A stretch of 43,676 nucleotides of DNA from Candidatus Mediterraneibacter gallistercoris (GCA_019119745.1 DWWI01000013.1:1-43676), one strand, 5' to 3'. Shown: positions 1 through 10,910, numbered from the stretch's first letter. Numbers and translations: made by a program. Notes: generated by a model from the sequence alone, not told the origin.

Positions 1-1
1 A

Positions 2-181
2 GAGGGAAAAGACCTTCTGATCGGTTTTAATCCGAAGTTCCTTATCGATGCGCTGCGCGTTATCGATGACGAGGAAGTGGATCTGTATTTCATGAATGCA
101 AAAGCGCCGTTGTTCATCAAGGACGAGGAGCAGAGCTATATCTATCTGATCCTGCCTGTAAACTTTAACGCGGCGGTATAG
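2..181 (+). CDS. dnaN: DNA polymerase III beta subunit (sliding clamp), C-terminal end
   Basis: An open frame enters from the left edge and ends at TAG 179-181, giving the last 59 residues. The C-terminus has the beta-clamp pattern: a helix with FNPKFLIDAL, then ...KAPLFI and a terminal strand YIYLILPVN. The protein is the ring-shaped processivity factor that tethers polymerase III to DNA. Its place directly before the S4 protein and recF is the usual Firmicute origin-proximal order, which supports the call. The start lies outside the window. Confidence 0.93.
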   Translation, partial: EGKDLLIGFNPKFLIDALRVIDDEEVDLYFMNAKAPLFIKDEEQSYIYLILPVNFNAAV

Positions 182-193
182 AGGAGAAAGCAT

Positions 194-406
194 ATGGAAA
201 AATTTCAGTTGAGAGCCGGAGAAGATTTCATCCGGCTCGGACAGGTTTTAAAAGCAGCAGGTCTCGCAGAGTCCGGAGCAGAGGCAAAGGAGGTTATACA
301 GGACGGACAGGTCCTTGTAAACGGCGAGACAGAGACGAGAAGGGGAAGAAAACTCTATAAAGGGGATATTGCGTCATATGACGGCAGAGAGATAGAGATC
401 GCATAA
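194..406 (+). CDS. yaaA: S4 domain RNA-binding protein (YaaA/RlbA type)
   Basis: A 70-residue protein made almost entirely of one S4 RNA-binding fold (about residues 14-60), with the typical LKAAGLAESGAEAK helix and the QVLVNGE turn. The family sits between dnaN and recF in Firmicutes and is linked to ribosome or RNA binding; its exact substrate is not settled. A strong ribosome binding site (gaggag, 181-186) overlaps the dnaN stop and supports the ATG at 194. It is probably translated from the dnaN transcript. Confidence 0.9.
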   Translation: MEKFQLRAGEDFIRLGQVLKAAGLAESGAEAKEVIQDGQVLVNGETETRRGRKLYKGDIASYDGREIEIA

Positions 407-410
407 AACA

Positions 411-439
411 TTGAAAAAAAAGTAAAAAAAGTGTAAAAT
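411..439 (+). promoter_or_regulatory. Predicted sigma-A promoter for recF–gyrB
   Basis: TTGAAA (411-416), a 17-bp spacer and TAAAAT (434-439), with TG just before the -10. It lies in the only gap between the S4 gene and recF. Transcription would start near 446, leaving a leader of roughly 12 nt before the recF ATG. Such an internal promoter would let recF–gyrB be expressed apart from dnaN. Confidence 0.6.
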
Positions 440-457
440 AGATTAGATGGGAAAGTT

Positions 458-1546
458 ATGGTAATCAAATCTCTAAAGCTGAAAAACTACAGAAATTACG
501 ATCTGTTAGACTTGAATTTTGATCCCAGTACCAACATTCTGTATGGCGATAATGCCCAGGGAAAGACGAATATTCTGGAGGCTCTTTATCTCTCGGGAAC
601 AACGAAATCCCACAGAGGGACAAAGGACAGAGATATCATACAGTTTGGATATGATGAATCCCATATAGAGACAATCGTAGAGAAAAGAGGAGTCTGTTTT
701 CAGATCGATATGCATCTGAAAAAGAACAGCCCGAAGGGCATTGCAATCGATAAGATTCCCATCCGGAAAGCTGGAGAACTGTTCGGTATCGTTCATTTCG
801 TATTTTTCTCTCCGGAAGACCTTAATATTATCAAAGAAGGACCGGCAGGGAGAAGAAGATTTATCGATCTCGAATTGTCTCAGCTTGATAAAATATATCT
901 CAGCAACCTTTCAAACTATAATCGCATTATCAATCAAAGAAATTCCCTGCTCAAAGATATATATGGACAGAAGAATCTGATTGAGACTCTGGATATATGG
1001 GATATGCAGCTCGCTGCATACGGGACGAAAGTCCTTGAGAGACGAAAAGAGTTCATAAAGCAGGTAAATGAAATAATTTCTGACATCCATTACAAATTAA
1101 CGGGAAATAAAGAAAGAATATCTATTTCATATGAGGCCAGCAATGGCAGTCTGTCCATGGAGGATGCGTTAAAGAAGTACAGGGAACGGGATATAAGGAT
1201 GAAAAGCACGACGGTCGGTCCTCACAGGGACGATATATGCTTTACCACGGACAGCGGGCTTGATGTCCGCAGATTCGGATCACAGGGACAGCAGAGAACG
1301 GCCGCTCTGTCACTGAAACTGTCCGAAATAGAGCTGGTGAAAATGGTAATCAGGGATACCCCTGTGCTGTTACTTGACGATGTTTTGTCTGAACTGGACA
1401 AACATCGGCAAAACTATTTACTGGACAGTATTCATGACATACAGACGATAATTACATGTACCGGACTTGATGAATTTGTAAATCACAGATTTTCAATAAA
1501 CAAAATATTCCACATCAAAAACGGGCATGCAGTAAACGCAAATTAG
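458..1546 (+). CDS. recF: DNA replication and repair protein RecF
   Basis: A 362-residue SMC-like ATPase that loads RecA at single-strand gaps together with RecO and RecR (recR is at 35.2 kb). The N-terminus KLKNYRNY is typical. Walker A is GDNAQGKT with Lys36; the ABC-type signature region is SQGQQRT; Walker B is LLLDDVLSELD with Asp307-Asp308. Length is normal for the family. The upstream site (gggaaag, 449-455) is weak, so translation may depend partly on the close promoter. gyrB follows after 11 bases. Confidence 0.97.
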   Translation: MVIKSLKLKNYRNYDLLDLNFDPSTNILYGDNAQGKTNILEALYLSGTTKSHRGTKDRDIIQFGYDESHIETIVEKRGVCFQIDMHLKKNSPKGIAIDKIPIRKAGELFGIVHFVFFSPEDLNIIKEGPAGRRRFIDLELSQLDKIYLSNLSNYNRIINQRNSLLKDIYGQKNLIETLDIWDMQLAAYGTKVLERRKEFIKQVNEIISDIHYKLTGNKERISISYEASNGSLSMEDALKKYRERDIRMKSTTVGPHRDDICFTTDSGLDVRRFGSQGQQRTAALSLKLSEIELVKMVIRDTPVLLLDDVLSELDKHRQNYLLDSIHDIQTIITCTGLDEFVNHRFSINKIFHIKNGHAVNAN

Positions 1547-1557
1547 GAGGTTATTAA

Positions 1558-3492
<1,935 letters not shown>

Positions 3493-3524
3493 CGATTAAC
3501 AGCGACAGGCTTTGTGGTCACTGT

Positions 3525-3559
3525 GAGGCAGGAATCGAGTTTACTCGAATTTCTGTCTC
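3525..3559 (+). repeat. Imperfect hairpin downstream of gyrB
   Basis: A left arm at 3525-3540 pairs with 3543-3559 across a 2-nt loop, with two mismatches and one bulge. No T-run follows directly, so it is not a classic terminator. It is the first of several foldbacks in the gyrB–gyrA gap. Confidence 0.6.
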
Positions 3560-3572
3560 AGAGGGAGCACGA

Positions 3573-3597
3573 GGGTTGGCATTGGAAATGCCAACCC
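3573..3597 (+). repeat. Perfect 11-bp hairpin with 3-nt loop
   Basis: GGGTTGGCATT (3573-3583) pairs fully with 3587-3597 around a GGA loop. The next bases (agttctaaag) are not a T-tract, so termination is doubtful. Processing, stability or a mobile palindrome are the alternatives. Confidence 0.75.
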
Positions 3598-3605
3598 AGT
3601 TCTAA

Positions 3606-3697
3606 AGCCGAAGGCTTTAAGAACAGAAAAGCCGAGAGCGGAAGAACTCCAAGCCGAAGGCTTTAAGAACTGAAAAGCCGGGAGCGGAAGAATTCCA
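3606..3697 (+). repeat. Two tandem 46-bp repeats between gyrB and gyrA
   Basis: Copies at 3606-3651 and 3652-3697 differ at three positions, and the first four bases of a third copy (AGCC) follow at 3698-3701. Each copy begins with a small hairpin (AGCC GAA GGCT; 7-bp stem TAAAGCC/GGCTTTA in copy 1, 3603-3619). The block ends about 24 bases before the gyrA ribosome binding site. It is non-coding and is a likely local amplification of an intergenic palindrome. Confidence 0.85.
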
Positions 3698-3734
3698 AGC
3701 CAAATCAGTCAATAACTCAAGAAGGAGATAAGTG

Positions 3735-6242
3735 ATGGAAGATAATATTTTTGATAAAGTTCACGAGGTTGACCTGAAAAAGACCATGGAGAAGTCCTAC
3801 ATTGACTATGCCATGAGTGTTATCGCATCCCGTGCTCTTCCTGATGTAAGAGACGGGCTGAAACCCGTGCAGAGAAGAATTCTCTACTCTATGATCGAAC
3901 TGAACAACGGTCCCGACAAACCGCATCGTAAATGTGCGCGTATCGTCGGTGATACAATGGGTAAATATCATCCCCACGGAGACAGTTCCATCTATGGAGC
4001 TCTCGTAAATCTTGCACAGGAGTGGTCTACAAGATATCCGCTTGTAGACGGACACGGAAACTTCGGTTCAGTGGATGGAGACGGTGCAGCTGCCATGCGA
4101 TATACAGAGGCACGTCTGAGTAAGATATCGATGGAAATGACGGCAGATATCAATAAAGATACCGTCGACTTTATACCGAACTTTGACGAGACAGAGAAGG
4201 AACCGACCGTACTGCCTTCAAGATTTCCGAATCTCCTTGTAAACGGTACATCCGGTATTGCTGTCGGAATGGCGACCAATATTCCGCCGCACAACTTAAG
4301 AGAAGTGATCGCTGCGGTTGTAAAGATTATAGACGATCAGATCGACGACAATGGAGAGACTACGATCGAAGAGATACTGAAGATCGTAAAGGGTCCGGAT
4401 TTCCCGACAGGAGCGGAAATTCTCGGAACAAGAGGAATCGAAGAGGCATACCGGACAGGACGAGGTAAGATCAGGGTACGTTCGGTGACAAATATAGAGC
4501 CGATGGCAAACGGAAAGAACAGAATCATCGTGACAGAGCTTCCGTTTATGGTAAATAAGGCAAGGCTGATCGAGAAAATTGCGGAGCTGGTAAGAGATAA
4601 GAAGATAGACGGAATTACAGATCTGAGCGACCAGTCAAGCCGTGAAGGAATGCGTATCTGTATTGAACTGCGAAGAGACGTGAATCCGAATGTCATATTG
4701 AATCAGCTTTATAAACATACACAGCTTCAGGATACTTTCGGCGTGATTATGCTTGCTCTGGTAAATGGAGAGCCAAAAGTAATGAATCTTCTTGATATGC
4801 TGAAATATTATCTTCAGCATCAGGAAGAAGTCGTAACAAGAAGGACAAAATACGACCTCAATAAAGCAGAAGAGAGAGCTCATATATTACAGGGCTTACT
4901 CATTGCGCTGGATAATATTGACGAAGTCATCAGAATCATCCGCGGTTCTAAGACTGTTCAGATCGCAAAGACCGAATTAATGGAGCGCTTTGAACTTTCG
5001 GATGTACAGGCTCAGGCAATCGTAGATATGCGTCTGAGAGCGCTGACAGGTCTGGAACGAGAGAAGATAGAATCCGAATATGCCGAGCTGATGAAAAAGA
5101 TAGAAGAATACAAGGCAATTCTTGCAGATAAGAAACTTCTCCTCGGAGTTATCAAAAAAGAGATTCTCCTCATTTCTGAAAAATACGGCGATGAGAGAAG
5201 AACACATATAGGTTATGATGAATTTGATATCTCTATGGAGGATCTGATCCCGAGAGAAAATGTGGTTATTACTATGACAAATCTCGGATATATCAAGAGG
5301 ATGAGCATGGATACCTTTAAGAGCCAGAACCGCGGCGGTAAAGGTATCAAAGGTATGCAGACTCTTGAGGACGACTATATAAGAGAGTTGTTTGTCACAA
5401 CCACACACCACTATATCATGTTCTTTACAAATACAGGACGTGTATACAGACTGAAAGGATATGAGATACCGGAAGCAGGAAGAACCGCAAGAGGAACTGC
5501 AATAATCAATCTGCTGCAGCTTATGCCGGAAGAAAAGATTACGGCTATGATTCCGATTAAGGAATACGAAGAAGGCAAATACCTGTTTATGGCAACAGAG
5601 AAGGGACTTGTTAAAAAGACCCCGATCAAAGAATATGCAAATGTAAGAAAGACAGGCCTTGCGGCTATTGTTCTCCGCGAGGAAGACAGACTGATAGAGG
5701 TAAAAGTAACTGATGATGATCAGGATATCCTTCTTGTGACAAAATACGGACAGTGTATCAGGTTCCATGAGACTGATGTGCGCTCAACCGGAAGAGTTTC
5801 CATGGGTGTGAGAGGTATGAACTTAGGAGACAATGATGTTGTCATCGGTATGCAGATAAGCAGTCAGGGTAAAGATCTTCTGATCGTGTCTGAAAAGGGT
5901 ATGGGCAAACGTACAAATATGGATGAGTTCACAAGACAGAACCGTGGCGGTAAAGGTGTGAAATGTTATAAGATCACTGAGAAGACAGGTAATGTAGTCG
6001 GAATGAAAGCCGTGGATGATGACAGTGAGATCATGATCATCAACACAGAAGGAATCATTATCCGTATGAAGTGCGAGGATATTTCCGTATACGGAAGAAT
6101 AACCTCTGGCGTTAAATTGATAAATTTACCTGAAAATGATAAAGTTGCAAGCGTGGCTAAGGTAAGAAAGGCTTCAGCAGAGATTGACGGTGAACAGGTA
6201 GAGATAAAAGAAGAGACGGAAGAAGAAGAATCCGAAAAATAA
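3735..6242 (+). CDS. gyrA: DNA gyrase subunit A
   Basis: An 835-residue breakage-reunion subunit of gyrase. The ATG at 3735 is preferred over the GTG at 3732 because AAGGAG (3722-3727) is then 7 nt away, and because the active-site tyrosine becomes Tyr123 in RYTEAR, next to the E. coli position 122. The quinolone region reads [10 protein letters not shown], with Ser84 and Gly88. The C-terminal DNA-wrapping domain carries QNRGGKG twice, near residues 531 and 735, and an acidic tail ends the protein. It is separated from gyrB by the repeat block and closed by a strong terminator. Confidence 0.98.
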   Translation: MEDNIFDKVHEVDLKKTMEKSYIDYAMSVIASRALPDVRDGLKPVQRRILYSMIELNNGPDKPHRKCARIVGDTMGKYHPHGDSSIYGALVNLAQEWSTRYPLVDGHGNFGSVDGDGAAAMRYTEARLSKISMEMTADINKDTVDFIPNFDETEKEPTVLPSRFPNLLVNGTSGIAVGMATNIPPHNLREVIAAVVKIIDDQIDDNGETTIEEILKIVKGPDFPTGAEILGTRGIEEAYRTGRGKIRVRSVTNIEPMANGKNRIIVTELPFMVNKARLIEKIAELVRDKKIDGITDLSDQSSREGMRICIELRRDVNPNVILNQLYKHTQLQDTFGVIMLALVNGEPKVMNLLDMLKYYLQHQEEVVTRRTKYDLNKAEERAHILQGLLIALDNIDEVIRIIRGSKTVQIAKTELMERFELSDVQAQAIVDMRLRALTGLEREKIESEYAELMKKIEEYKAILADKKLLLGVIKKEILLISEKYGDERRTHIGYDEFDISMEDLIPRENVVITMTNLGYIKRMSMDTFKSQNRGGKGIKGMQTLEDDYIRELFVTTTHHYIMFFTNTGRVYRLKGYEIPEAGRTARGTAIINLLQLMPEEKITAMIPIKEYEEGKYLFMATEKGLVKKTPIKEYANVRKTGLAAIVLREEDRLIEVKVTDDDQDILLVTKYGQCIRFHETDVRSTGRVSMGVRGMNLGDNDVVIGMQISSQGKDLLIVSEKGMGKRTNMDEFTRQNRGGKGVKCYKITEKTGNVVGMKAVDDDSEIMIINTEGIIIRMKCEDISVYGRITSGVKLINLPENDKVASVAKVRKASAEIDGEQVEIKEETEEEESEK

Positions 6243-6271
6243 ACAGAGGTTGTTATAAGTACATGTAAAAG

Positions 6272-6333
6272 AAAGACTGTCATATGGCACAGGGATAAAG
6301 ATAAAAATCCCGTGCGGTATATGGCAGTCTTTT
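6272..6333 (+). terminator. Rho-independent terminator after gyrA
   Basis: A long, slightly imperfect inverted repeat (about 6272-6296 against 6307-6333) ends in a TTTT-rich run. It closes the dnaN–gyrA transcription block. Confidence 0.85.
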
Positions 6334-6566
6334 ATTGCCATAAATCATTGCATCATATTGAGCTTCTGAAAAAATAAGATATAATATCTATATGTGACAT
6401 ACTGCATATAAGTTATCAAATACTAAATCTAAGTATACTCTATTTTAATCATGGCTGATTCAGCCGCTATTCCTATTTTATTTAAGAAAAATGAGTAATG
6501 GGAAAATACAAAGAAACAGCACATTGTAAAAGGAAAAATAAGATATTATAATCAAAGGAGAAATAT
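6334..6566 (+). promoter_or_regulatory. AT-rich leader region of the first Rpn gene, with a promoter candidate
   Basis: Together with the terminator, this fills the 324-base gap after gyrA. The best promoter match is TTGAGC (6358-6363), a 16-bp spacer and TATAAT (6380-6385). A second, weaker one is TTATCA (6413-6418) with TATACT (6434-6439) and a short 15-bp spacer. A 13-nt palindrome GGCTGATTCAGCC lies near 6454. No open frame of note was seen. Confidence 0.45.
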
Positions 6567-7499
6567 ATGGAAGATGTAAGAAAATCGAATATGCAGATAA
6601 AAGATGGAGAGGATTATTCCGGTCTTATAGTAAATCCACTTCAGAATATGAATCTGATGGATGATTTTCTATTTGATGTGGCGACAGTAGATCTGGAGAC
6701 ATGTAAGATTATAATAGAGTTGTCCCTGGGAATTACAATCAAAACAATCCGATGGAAAGAAGGGCAGAAAGTTGTACATAATATGCCGGGAAAGCGCGGA
6801 ATAAGAATGGATTTTTATGTAGAGGATGATAAAGGACAGGTTTTTGATGTCGAGATGCAAAAACGGAATCAGGGAAATATTCCGAAAAGAACAAGGTTTT
6901 ATCAGGCTCTTATCGACGCTCCGATGTTAAAGAGCGGCGAGCGCGGATTTGATAATATGAAGCCTGCCTATATCATCGTGATTTGCGGATTTGATCAGTA
7001 CGGATATGGATTGTACAGATACACTTTTGAGAATCGGTGTAAAGAAATCAAGGATCTTACAATGGGAGATGAATGCAGAAAGATCATCCTCAATACTAAG
7101 GGGACAAATGACGATGAGGTAGAGAAATCACTGGTAGATTTTCTTCATTACGTCGATCACAGTTCAGAGGAAAATGTTCCGAAAGACTGTGATGATCGTC
7201 TGAAACATCTGCATAAAAAGATTTATGAGATTAAGTCAAATGAACAGATGGGAGTGAGTTATATGAAGATGGAAGAAAGGGACAGGCTGATACAGGAAGA
7301 CGGAGAAAGAAAGGGACAAATCAATACAATCGTTACAATTGTAAGAAGAATGCTGGAAAAAGGATATGATGTAAACAAAGCTGCTGACGACTTTGAACTT
7401 GATAAGAAATACGTAAAGATGACAGTAGATGCGATAAGTGAATATGGAGACAAGTCTGATAAGGAAATAGCTGAAATGATTTACAGTCAGGCAGAGTAA
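6567..7499 (+). CDS. Rpn-family PD-(D/E)XK nuclease / putative transposase
   Basis: A 310-residue protein of the recombination-promoting nuclease type (PDDEXK_2). The nuclease core is visible in the first 170 residues: MDDFLFD at the start, then RMDFYVED...VFDVEMQ, giving the D...ExQ active-site pattern, then a RTRFYQALIDAPML helix. In Rpn proteins this fold cuts DNA and promotes RecA-independent recombination. The C-terminus is charged, with a helix-turn-helix-like end (VNKAADDFELDKKYVKMTVDAI). AAAGGAG (6554-6560) supports the start. It is monocistronic, with its own terminator. Actual mobility is not shown by the sequence. Confidence 0.82.
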   Translation: MEDVRKSNMQIKDGEDYSGLIVNPLQNMNLMDDFLFDVATVDLETCKIIIELSLGITIKTIRWKEGQKVVHNMPGKRGIRMDFYVEDDKGQVFDVEMQKRNQGNIPKRTRFYQALIDAPMLKSGERGFDNMKPAYIIVICGFDQYGYGLYRYTFENRCKEIKDLTMGDECRKIILNTKGTNDDEVEKSLVDFLHYVDHSSEENVPKDCDDRLKHLHKKIYEIKSNEQMGVSYMKMEERDRLIQEDGERKGQINTIVTIVRRMLEKGYDVNKAADDFELDKKYVKMTVDAISEYGDKSDKEIAEMIYSQAE

Positions 7500-7507
7500 T
7501 TATAAAG

Positions 7508-7546
7508 AGTGATATGATGTTTTAGAAATGTCATATCACTTTTTTG
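7508..7546 (+). terminator. Rho-independent terminator after the Rpn gene
   Basis: AGTGATATGA (7508-7517) pairs perfectly with TCATATCACT (7531-7540) and is followed by a T-run. Confidence 0.88.
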
Positions 7547-7573
7547 ATAAAATAAGAACGGAAGGCTGCCTCC

Positions 7574-7602
7574 TTGACACTTTTTCTGATAATTATTATA
7601 CT
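7574..7602 (+). promoter_or_regulatory. Strong sigma-A promoter
   Basis: TTGACA (7574-7579), a 17-bp spacer and TATACT (7597-7602) make one of the best promoter matches in the window. It drives the pseudogene pair that follows. The leader holds a 10-bp hairpin with one bulge (about 7613-7639) just before the ribosome binding site. I could not match the leader to a known riboswitch. Confidence 0.8.
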
Positions 7603-7662
7603 TTAGAAATGCAAGGAACCGTGAAAATACGGCTTCCTTAGCGGGTAAAGGATGATAAAAAT

Positions 7663-8001
7663 ATGAAACCACTGATTTTACAGTCAGACTTTGGAACTGC
7701 TGACGGAGCGGTCAGCGCAATGTACGGAGTAGCCTATGGAGTGAATCAGGATCTGAATATTTCGGACCTGACTCATGAGATTCCCCAGTATGATATATGG
7801 GAGGCGTCCTACCGGCTGATCCAGACCGTGAGTTACTGGCCGAAAGGTTCGGTATTTGTAAGTGTTGTCGATCCGGGAGTGGGATCTACCAGAAGAAGTA
7901 TTGTGGTAAGGACAAAGACAGGGCAGTATATCGTTACTCCAGATAATGGAAGATCCCGACCGGAATCCCGGAGACTGATATCAAGACAGCCTACGGAGTA
8001 G
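7663..8001 (+). pseudogene. Truncated SAM hydroxide adenosyltransferase (N-terminal third)
   Basis: The first ~96 codons match the SAM-dependent hydroxide adenosyltransferase family (formerly DUF62): PLILQSDFG at the start, ISDLTHEIPQYDIWEASY, VFVSVVDPGVGS and TPDNG. These enzymes split S-adenosylmethionine to adenosine and methionine and are about 260-290 residues long. Here homology stops at the DNG motif near 7950 and the frame runs 17 codons through unrelated sequence to a stop. The whole C-terminal domain is missing, so the product should be inactive. The promoter and ribosome binding site are intact, so the lesion looks recent, or else is an assembly error. Confidence 0.8.
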
Positions 8002-8423
8002 GAGCGTTCTTCTCGGCGCTGTTCGGACCGATCGCGGGACTGCTCATCGGACTGATCGGACACGGGCTGTCCGATGCGATCCAGTACGGTTCTCCGTGGT
8101 GGAGCTGGGTAGTGGCAAGCGGACTGACATGCTTTATCACAGGGCTTGTATATCCGAAGCTGAAAGTAGATGAGGGAGAATTCAAAGGAAAAGACATTCT
8201 CCGCTTTAATATCTACCAGATCATTGCAAATGTGATCTCTTGGGTGATCGTAGCTCCGATCCTTGATATCGTTGTCTATGCGGAGCCTGCTAACCTTGTG
8301 TTTACACAGGGAATCGTCGCAGCGATCAGCAATGCGATATCAGCAGGAGTGATCGGAACAATCCTTCTTGCTCTGTACAGCAAGACAAGGTCTAAAAAAG
8401 GAAGCCTTTCAAAAGATCAGTAA
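7953..8423 (+). pseudogene. N-terminally truncated UPF0397 / ECF transporter S component
   Basis: From 7953 the frame encodes IPTGIPETDIKTAYG..., then FGPIAGLLIGLIGH, QYGSPWWSW and a C-terminal YSKTRSKKGSLSK, which fit the UPF0397/ECF-type S component family (membrane subunits that bind a vitamin-like substrate). Intact members carry roughly 30 more residues at the N-terminus, including the first membrane helix and start codon; these are absent. The first in-frame ATG is internal (8112). The sequence joins the adenosyltransferase fragment out of frame at about 7943-7953. In related genomes the two genes are neighbours, so one deletion explains both lesions. Confidence 0.8.
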
Positions 8424-8450
8424 AAATACAAATTGAAATCTGAAAACAGG

Positions 8451-8501
8451 CCGCCGGCGTCTGTTCCTGAAAAAAGGGACAGGCGTCAGGCGGATTTTTT
8501 T
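8451..8501 (+). terminator. Rho-independent terminator
   Basis: A GC-rich stem (8451-8467 with 8476-8493) is followed by a run of seven T residues. It ends the pseudogene transcript. Confidence 0.88.
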
Positions 8502-8520
8502 ATTGAATTACAATCTTAAT

Positions 8521-8537
8521 TTATTGAAAAACAATAA
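8521..8537 (+). promoter_or_regulatory. Possible operator palindrome
   Basis: TTATTG and CAATAA flank five A residues, just upstream of the -35 of the next operon. That operon encodes its own small HTH protein, so this is a plausible site for autoregulation. It is inferred from position only. Confidence 0.3.
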
Positions 8538-8544
8538 AAAATTA

Positions 8545-8574
8545 TTGACAAATAATATTCAGGAGACATATAAT
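8545..8574 (+). promoter_or_regulatory. Sigma-A promoter for the DUF2975–HTH–DUF4173 operon
   Basis: TTGACA (8545-8550) and TATAAT (8569-8574), an 18-bp spacer and both hexamers perfect. Transcription would begin about 40 nt before the first gene. Confidence 0.8.
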
Positions 8575-8621
8575 ACGAGCAAATACCAGATTATGTAAAT
8601 GAATTTAAAGGAGAGGTTGTT

Positions 8622-9074
8622 ATGGATCAGAAAAGAATCATCATCTTCACAAAATACCTGCTGAATTTCATGTTTTACTCGGGTATCCTTGTGGCAGTTT
8701 CTCTGCCATATACCCTGAAACTTGCGGGAAAATACTATTCTTCCGATTTTGCGGAGCATTATATTTCAATGCTGGTTATCTTTTTCTTATCCGGAGTCTG
8801 CGGTCTTCTCATTGTATGGAGGCTGAAAAAGATGATAACCACGGTCTTAGAAAGAAACTGCTTTGTGGATAGCAATACGAAAAGCCTTAAAGTAATGGGG
8901 AAATCTGCATTTGTTATTGCAGTGCTGTTTATTATTAAGGTATTCATACTTCCTACACCGGCAACATATATCATCATCCTTACATTCTTTATCGCGGGAC
9001 TGTTCAGTCATGTTCTGAGTATGGTCTTTTCTGAAGCAGTACGCTATAAGGAAGAGAATGATCTGACGATATAG
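8622..9074 (+). CDS. DUF2975 family membrane protein
   Basis: A 150-residue protein with about four hydrophobic segments (roughly residues 10-30, 45-65, 93-110 and 115-138), consistent with DUF2975. These proteins are usually encoded beside a small HTH repressor, as here, and their function is unknown. AAAGGAG just upstream supports the ATG at 8622. It is first in a three-gene operon; the HTH gene follows after 12 bases. A membrane partner that controls the repressor is a common guess for this pair but is not shown. Confidence 0.75.
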   Translation: MDQKRIIIFTKYLLNFMFYSGILVAVSLPYTLKLAGKYYSSDFAEHYISMLVIFFLSGVCGLLIVWRLKKMITTVLERNCFVDSNTKSLKVMGKSAFVIAVLFIIKVFILPTPATYIIILTFFIAGLFSHVLSMVFSEAVRYKEENDLTI

Positions 9075-9086
9075 GAGGGGATAAAA

Positions 9087-9305
9087 ATGGCAATTGTAGT
9101 GAATCTTGATGTCATGATGGCTAAGAGAAAAATGAGTGTGACGGAGCTTGCAAATAAAGTAGATATTACTATGGCGAATCTGTCTATATTAAAGAATAAC
9201 AAGGCGAAAGCAGTGCGGTTTACCACACTGGACGCAATATGTAAGGCTCTTGACTGTCAGCCGGGAGATATCCTTGAGTATGTAAAGGAGGATGAAAATG
9301 GATAG
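9087..9305 (+). CDS. Small HTH (YozG/Cro-C1-like) transcriptional regulator
   Basis: A 72-residue protein consisting of one helix-turn-helix domain: VMMAKRKMSVTELANKVDITMANLS and TLDAICKALDCQPGDILEY, the usual ending for this type. It probably binds DNA as a dimer and may control its own operon; the palindrome upstream of the promoter is a candidate site. AGGAGG precedes the start. The stop overlaps the next gene by 8 bases, suggesting translational coupling. Confidence 0.85.
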   Translation: MAIVVNLDVMMAKRKMSVTELANKVDITMANLSILKNNKAKAVRFTTLDAICKALDCQPGDILEYVKEDENG

Positions 9306-10842
9306 CGTTTTTCTTCAGAGGATGAGAGAAAACAGAAAATGGTTTCTGAGCATGAGCACAGTATACGGGGGAGTGTTTACTTTCTGTCTGTATCGGAATT
9401 TATCCGGCATTACATTTCCGGTGATCACGGTTGTTTCGCTCTGGTTTTCCGTACTTTTTCTCAAAAAAGCAGGGATAACGTTCCAGAAAGGAACTCTGAG
9501 ATATTTTGCAGGCATTCTTCTGCTTGGAATATCAACGGTGCTGACGGACAGCGGATTTTTCCATTTTTTCAACAGTGCGGGGATCATCCTTCTCTTTATG
9601 ATGGCGATGGCTCACCAGTTATATAAAGACAGTGAGTGGGGATTTACCGAGTATGTGAAAAAGTTTTTCATTATGCTGTGGACATGGCTAATATCCGTGG
9701 GGGAACTTTTCCGTGGAAATGGAAAGAATGATGAAGTCAAGACCGATGCCGGCGCGGCATGTGAGAATGGAAATATTACCGGAGAAAATACCGGTGTCCG
9801 GAAAAAGAAATGGAAAAATGCCGGTCCCGTGCTTCTCGGAATACTGGCAGCCGTGCTAATGCTCATCATTGTACTGCCTCTGCTCATGATGTCAGATGAA
9901 ATCTTTTTACAGGTTTTCAACAGACTTTTCCGATTTCTGAATCCGTTCCGGTTTATGCGGGAGATCGATTTCGGAAATATTATCGGAGTAATTGTCACAT
10001 TTATCTTCGGTATGACTGCGCTTTATGCTTTTTTTGCCGGACTTTTCAGACTGAATCTAGGCGGAGCAGATGTGAAAAAAACGGGAACTTCCAATTATAT
10101 CACGGGGATAACTTTTACAGGGATCATAGCTGTGGTATATGTATTCTTTTCGGGAATTCAGATACTGTTTCTGTTTCTCAGACTGGATTCCGGCCTGCCG
10201 GATGGAGTCACTTATTCACAGTATGCACATCAGGGTTTCTGGCAGCTTTTATTTGTCAGTATTATCAACTTCATAACAGTACTTATATGTGTAAAAATAT
10301 TTGAGGCTAACAGGGTACTGGAGATACTGCTCACTGTAATTTCCGTATGCACCTGCATCATGATCCTTTCAGCTTCATATCGCATGGTGCTTTATGTGAA
10401 TGAATATGATCTCAGCTTTTTGAGAGTGTTGGTCCTCTGGTTCCTACTAGTTCTTATGATCATATTTTTCGGTGTGATATACAGTGTATTTAGAAAAGAT
10501 TTTATGTTGTTCCGCTATATCACTGCGGTTATGTCTGTCTGCTATATCCTGTTTTCTTTCAGTCATCCGGATGCACTGATCGCGCGGTATAATATCCAAA
10601 ATGCACAGGAGACAGAAGAAATGGATATGTACTACCTGATGTACGGGTTGTCAGAGGATGCGGCCGGCGAGATTGCACGTATCGATGTACGGGATATGAA
10701 TGACAGCAATCTGATGCCAGATGTGAGAAACTATTTTAAGGAGATAAGCGGAGAGAATCAGGGAATGTCTATGCGTGAGTGGAATTATTCCCGGGCGGCT
10801 GCGGGAAAAGCTGCGGACGAATGGCTGTCGGACAGGGAATAA
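9298..10842 (+). CDS. DUF4173 family multi-pass membrane protein
   Basis: A 514-residue protein with about ten hydrophobic helices and a short soluble C-terminus. It resembles the DUF4153/DUF4173 membrane families of Firmicutes, whose function is unknown. The ATG at 9298 is preferred over 9292 because AAAGGAG (9284-9290) is then 7 nt away rather than 1. A charged linker at about residues 140-175 separates the first helix group from the rest. It is the last gene of the operon with DUF2975 and the HTH regulator. Confidence 0.72.
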   Translation: MDSVFLQRMRENRKWFLSMSTVYGGVFTFCLYRNLSGITFPVITVVSLWFSVLFLKKAGITFQKGTLRYFAGILLLGISTVLTDSGFFHFFNSAGIILLFMMAMAHQLYKDSEWGFTEYVKKFFIMLWTWLISVGELFRGNGKNDEVKTDAGAACENGNITGENTGVRKKKWKNAGPVLLGILAAVLMLIIVLPLLMMSDEIFLQVFNRLFRFLNPFRFMREIDFGNIIGVIVTFIFGMTALYAFFAGLFRLNLGGADVKKTGTSNYITGITFTGIIAVVYVFFSGIQILFLFLRLDSGLPDGVTYSQYAHQGFWQLLFVSIINFITVLICVKIFEANRVLEILLTVISVCTCIMILSASYRMVLYVNEYDLSFLRVLVLWFLLVLMIIFFGVIYSVFRKDFMLFRYITAVMSVCYILFSFSHPDALIARYNIQNAQETEEMDMYYLMYGLSEDAAGEIARIDVRDMNDSNLMPDVRNYFKEISGENQGMSMREWNYSRAAAGKAADEWLSDRE

Positions 10843-10910
10843 ATCATAGGGATCCGGAATAAACTGTATCAGGATGTATCACCGGACGGTCTGTATTTTA
10901 TTATGGTGAT

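Noticed and set aside
7610..7662. Hairpin leader of the adenosyltransferase remnant as a riboswitch
   Set aside because: Too short, and no match to preQ1, SAM or other classes I know; kept only as a leader hairpin.
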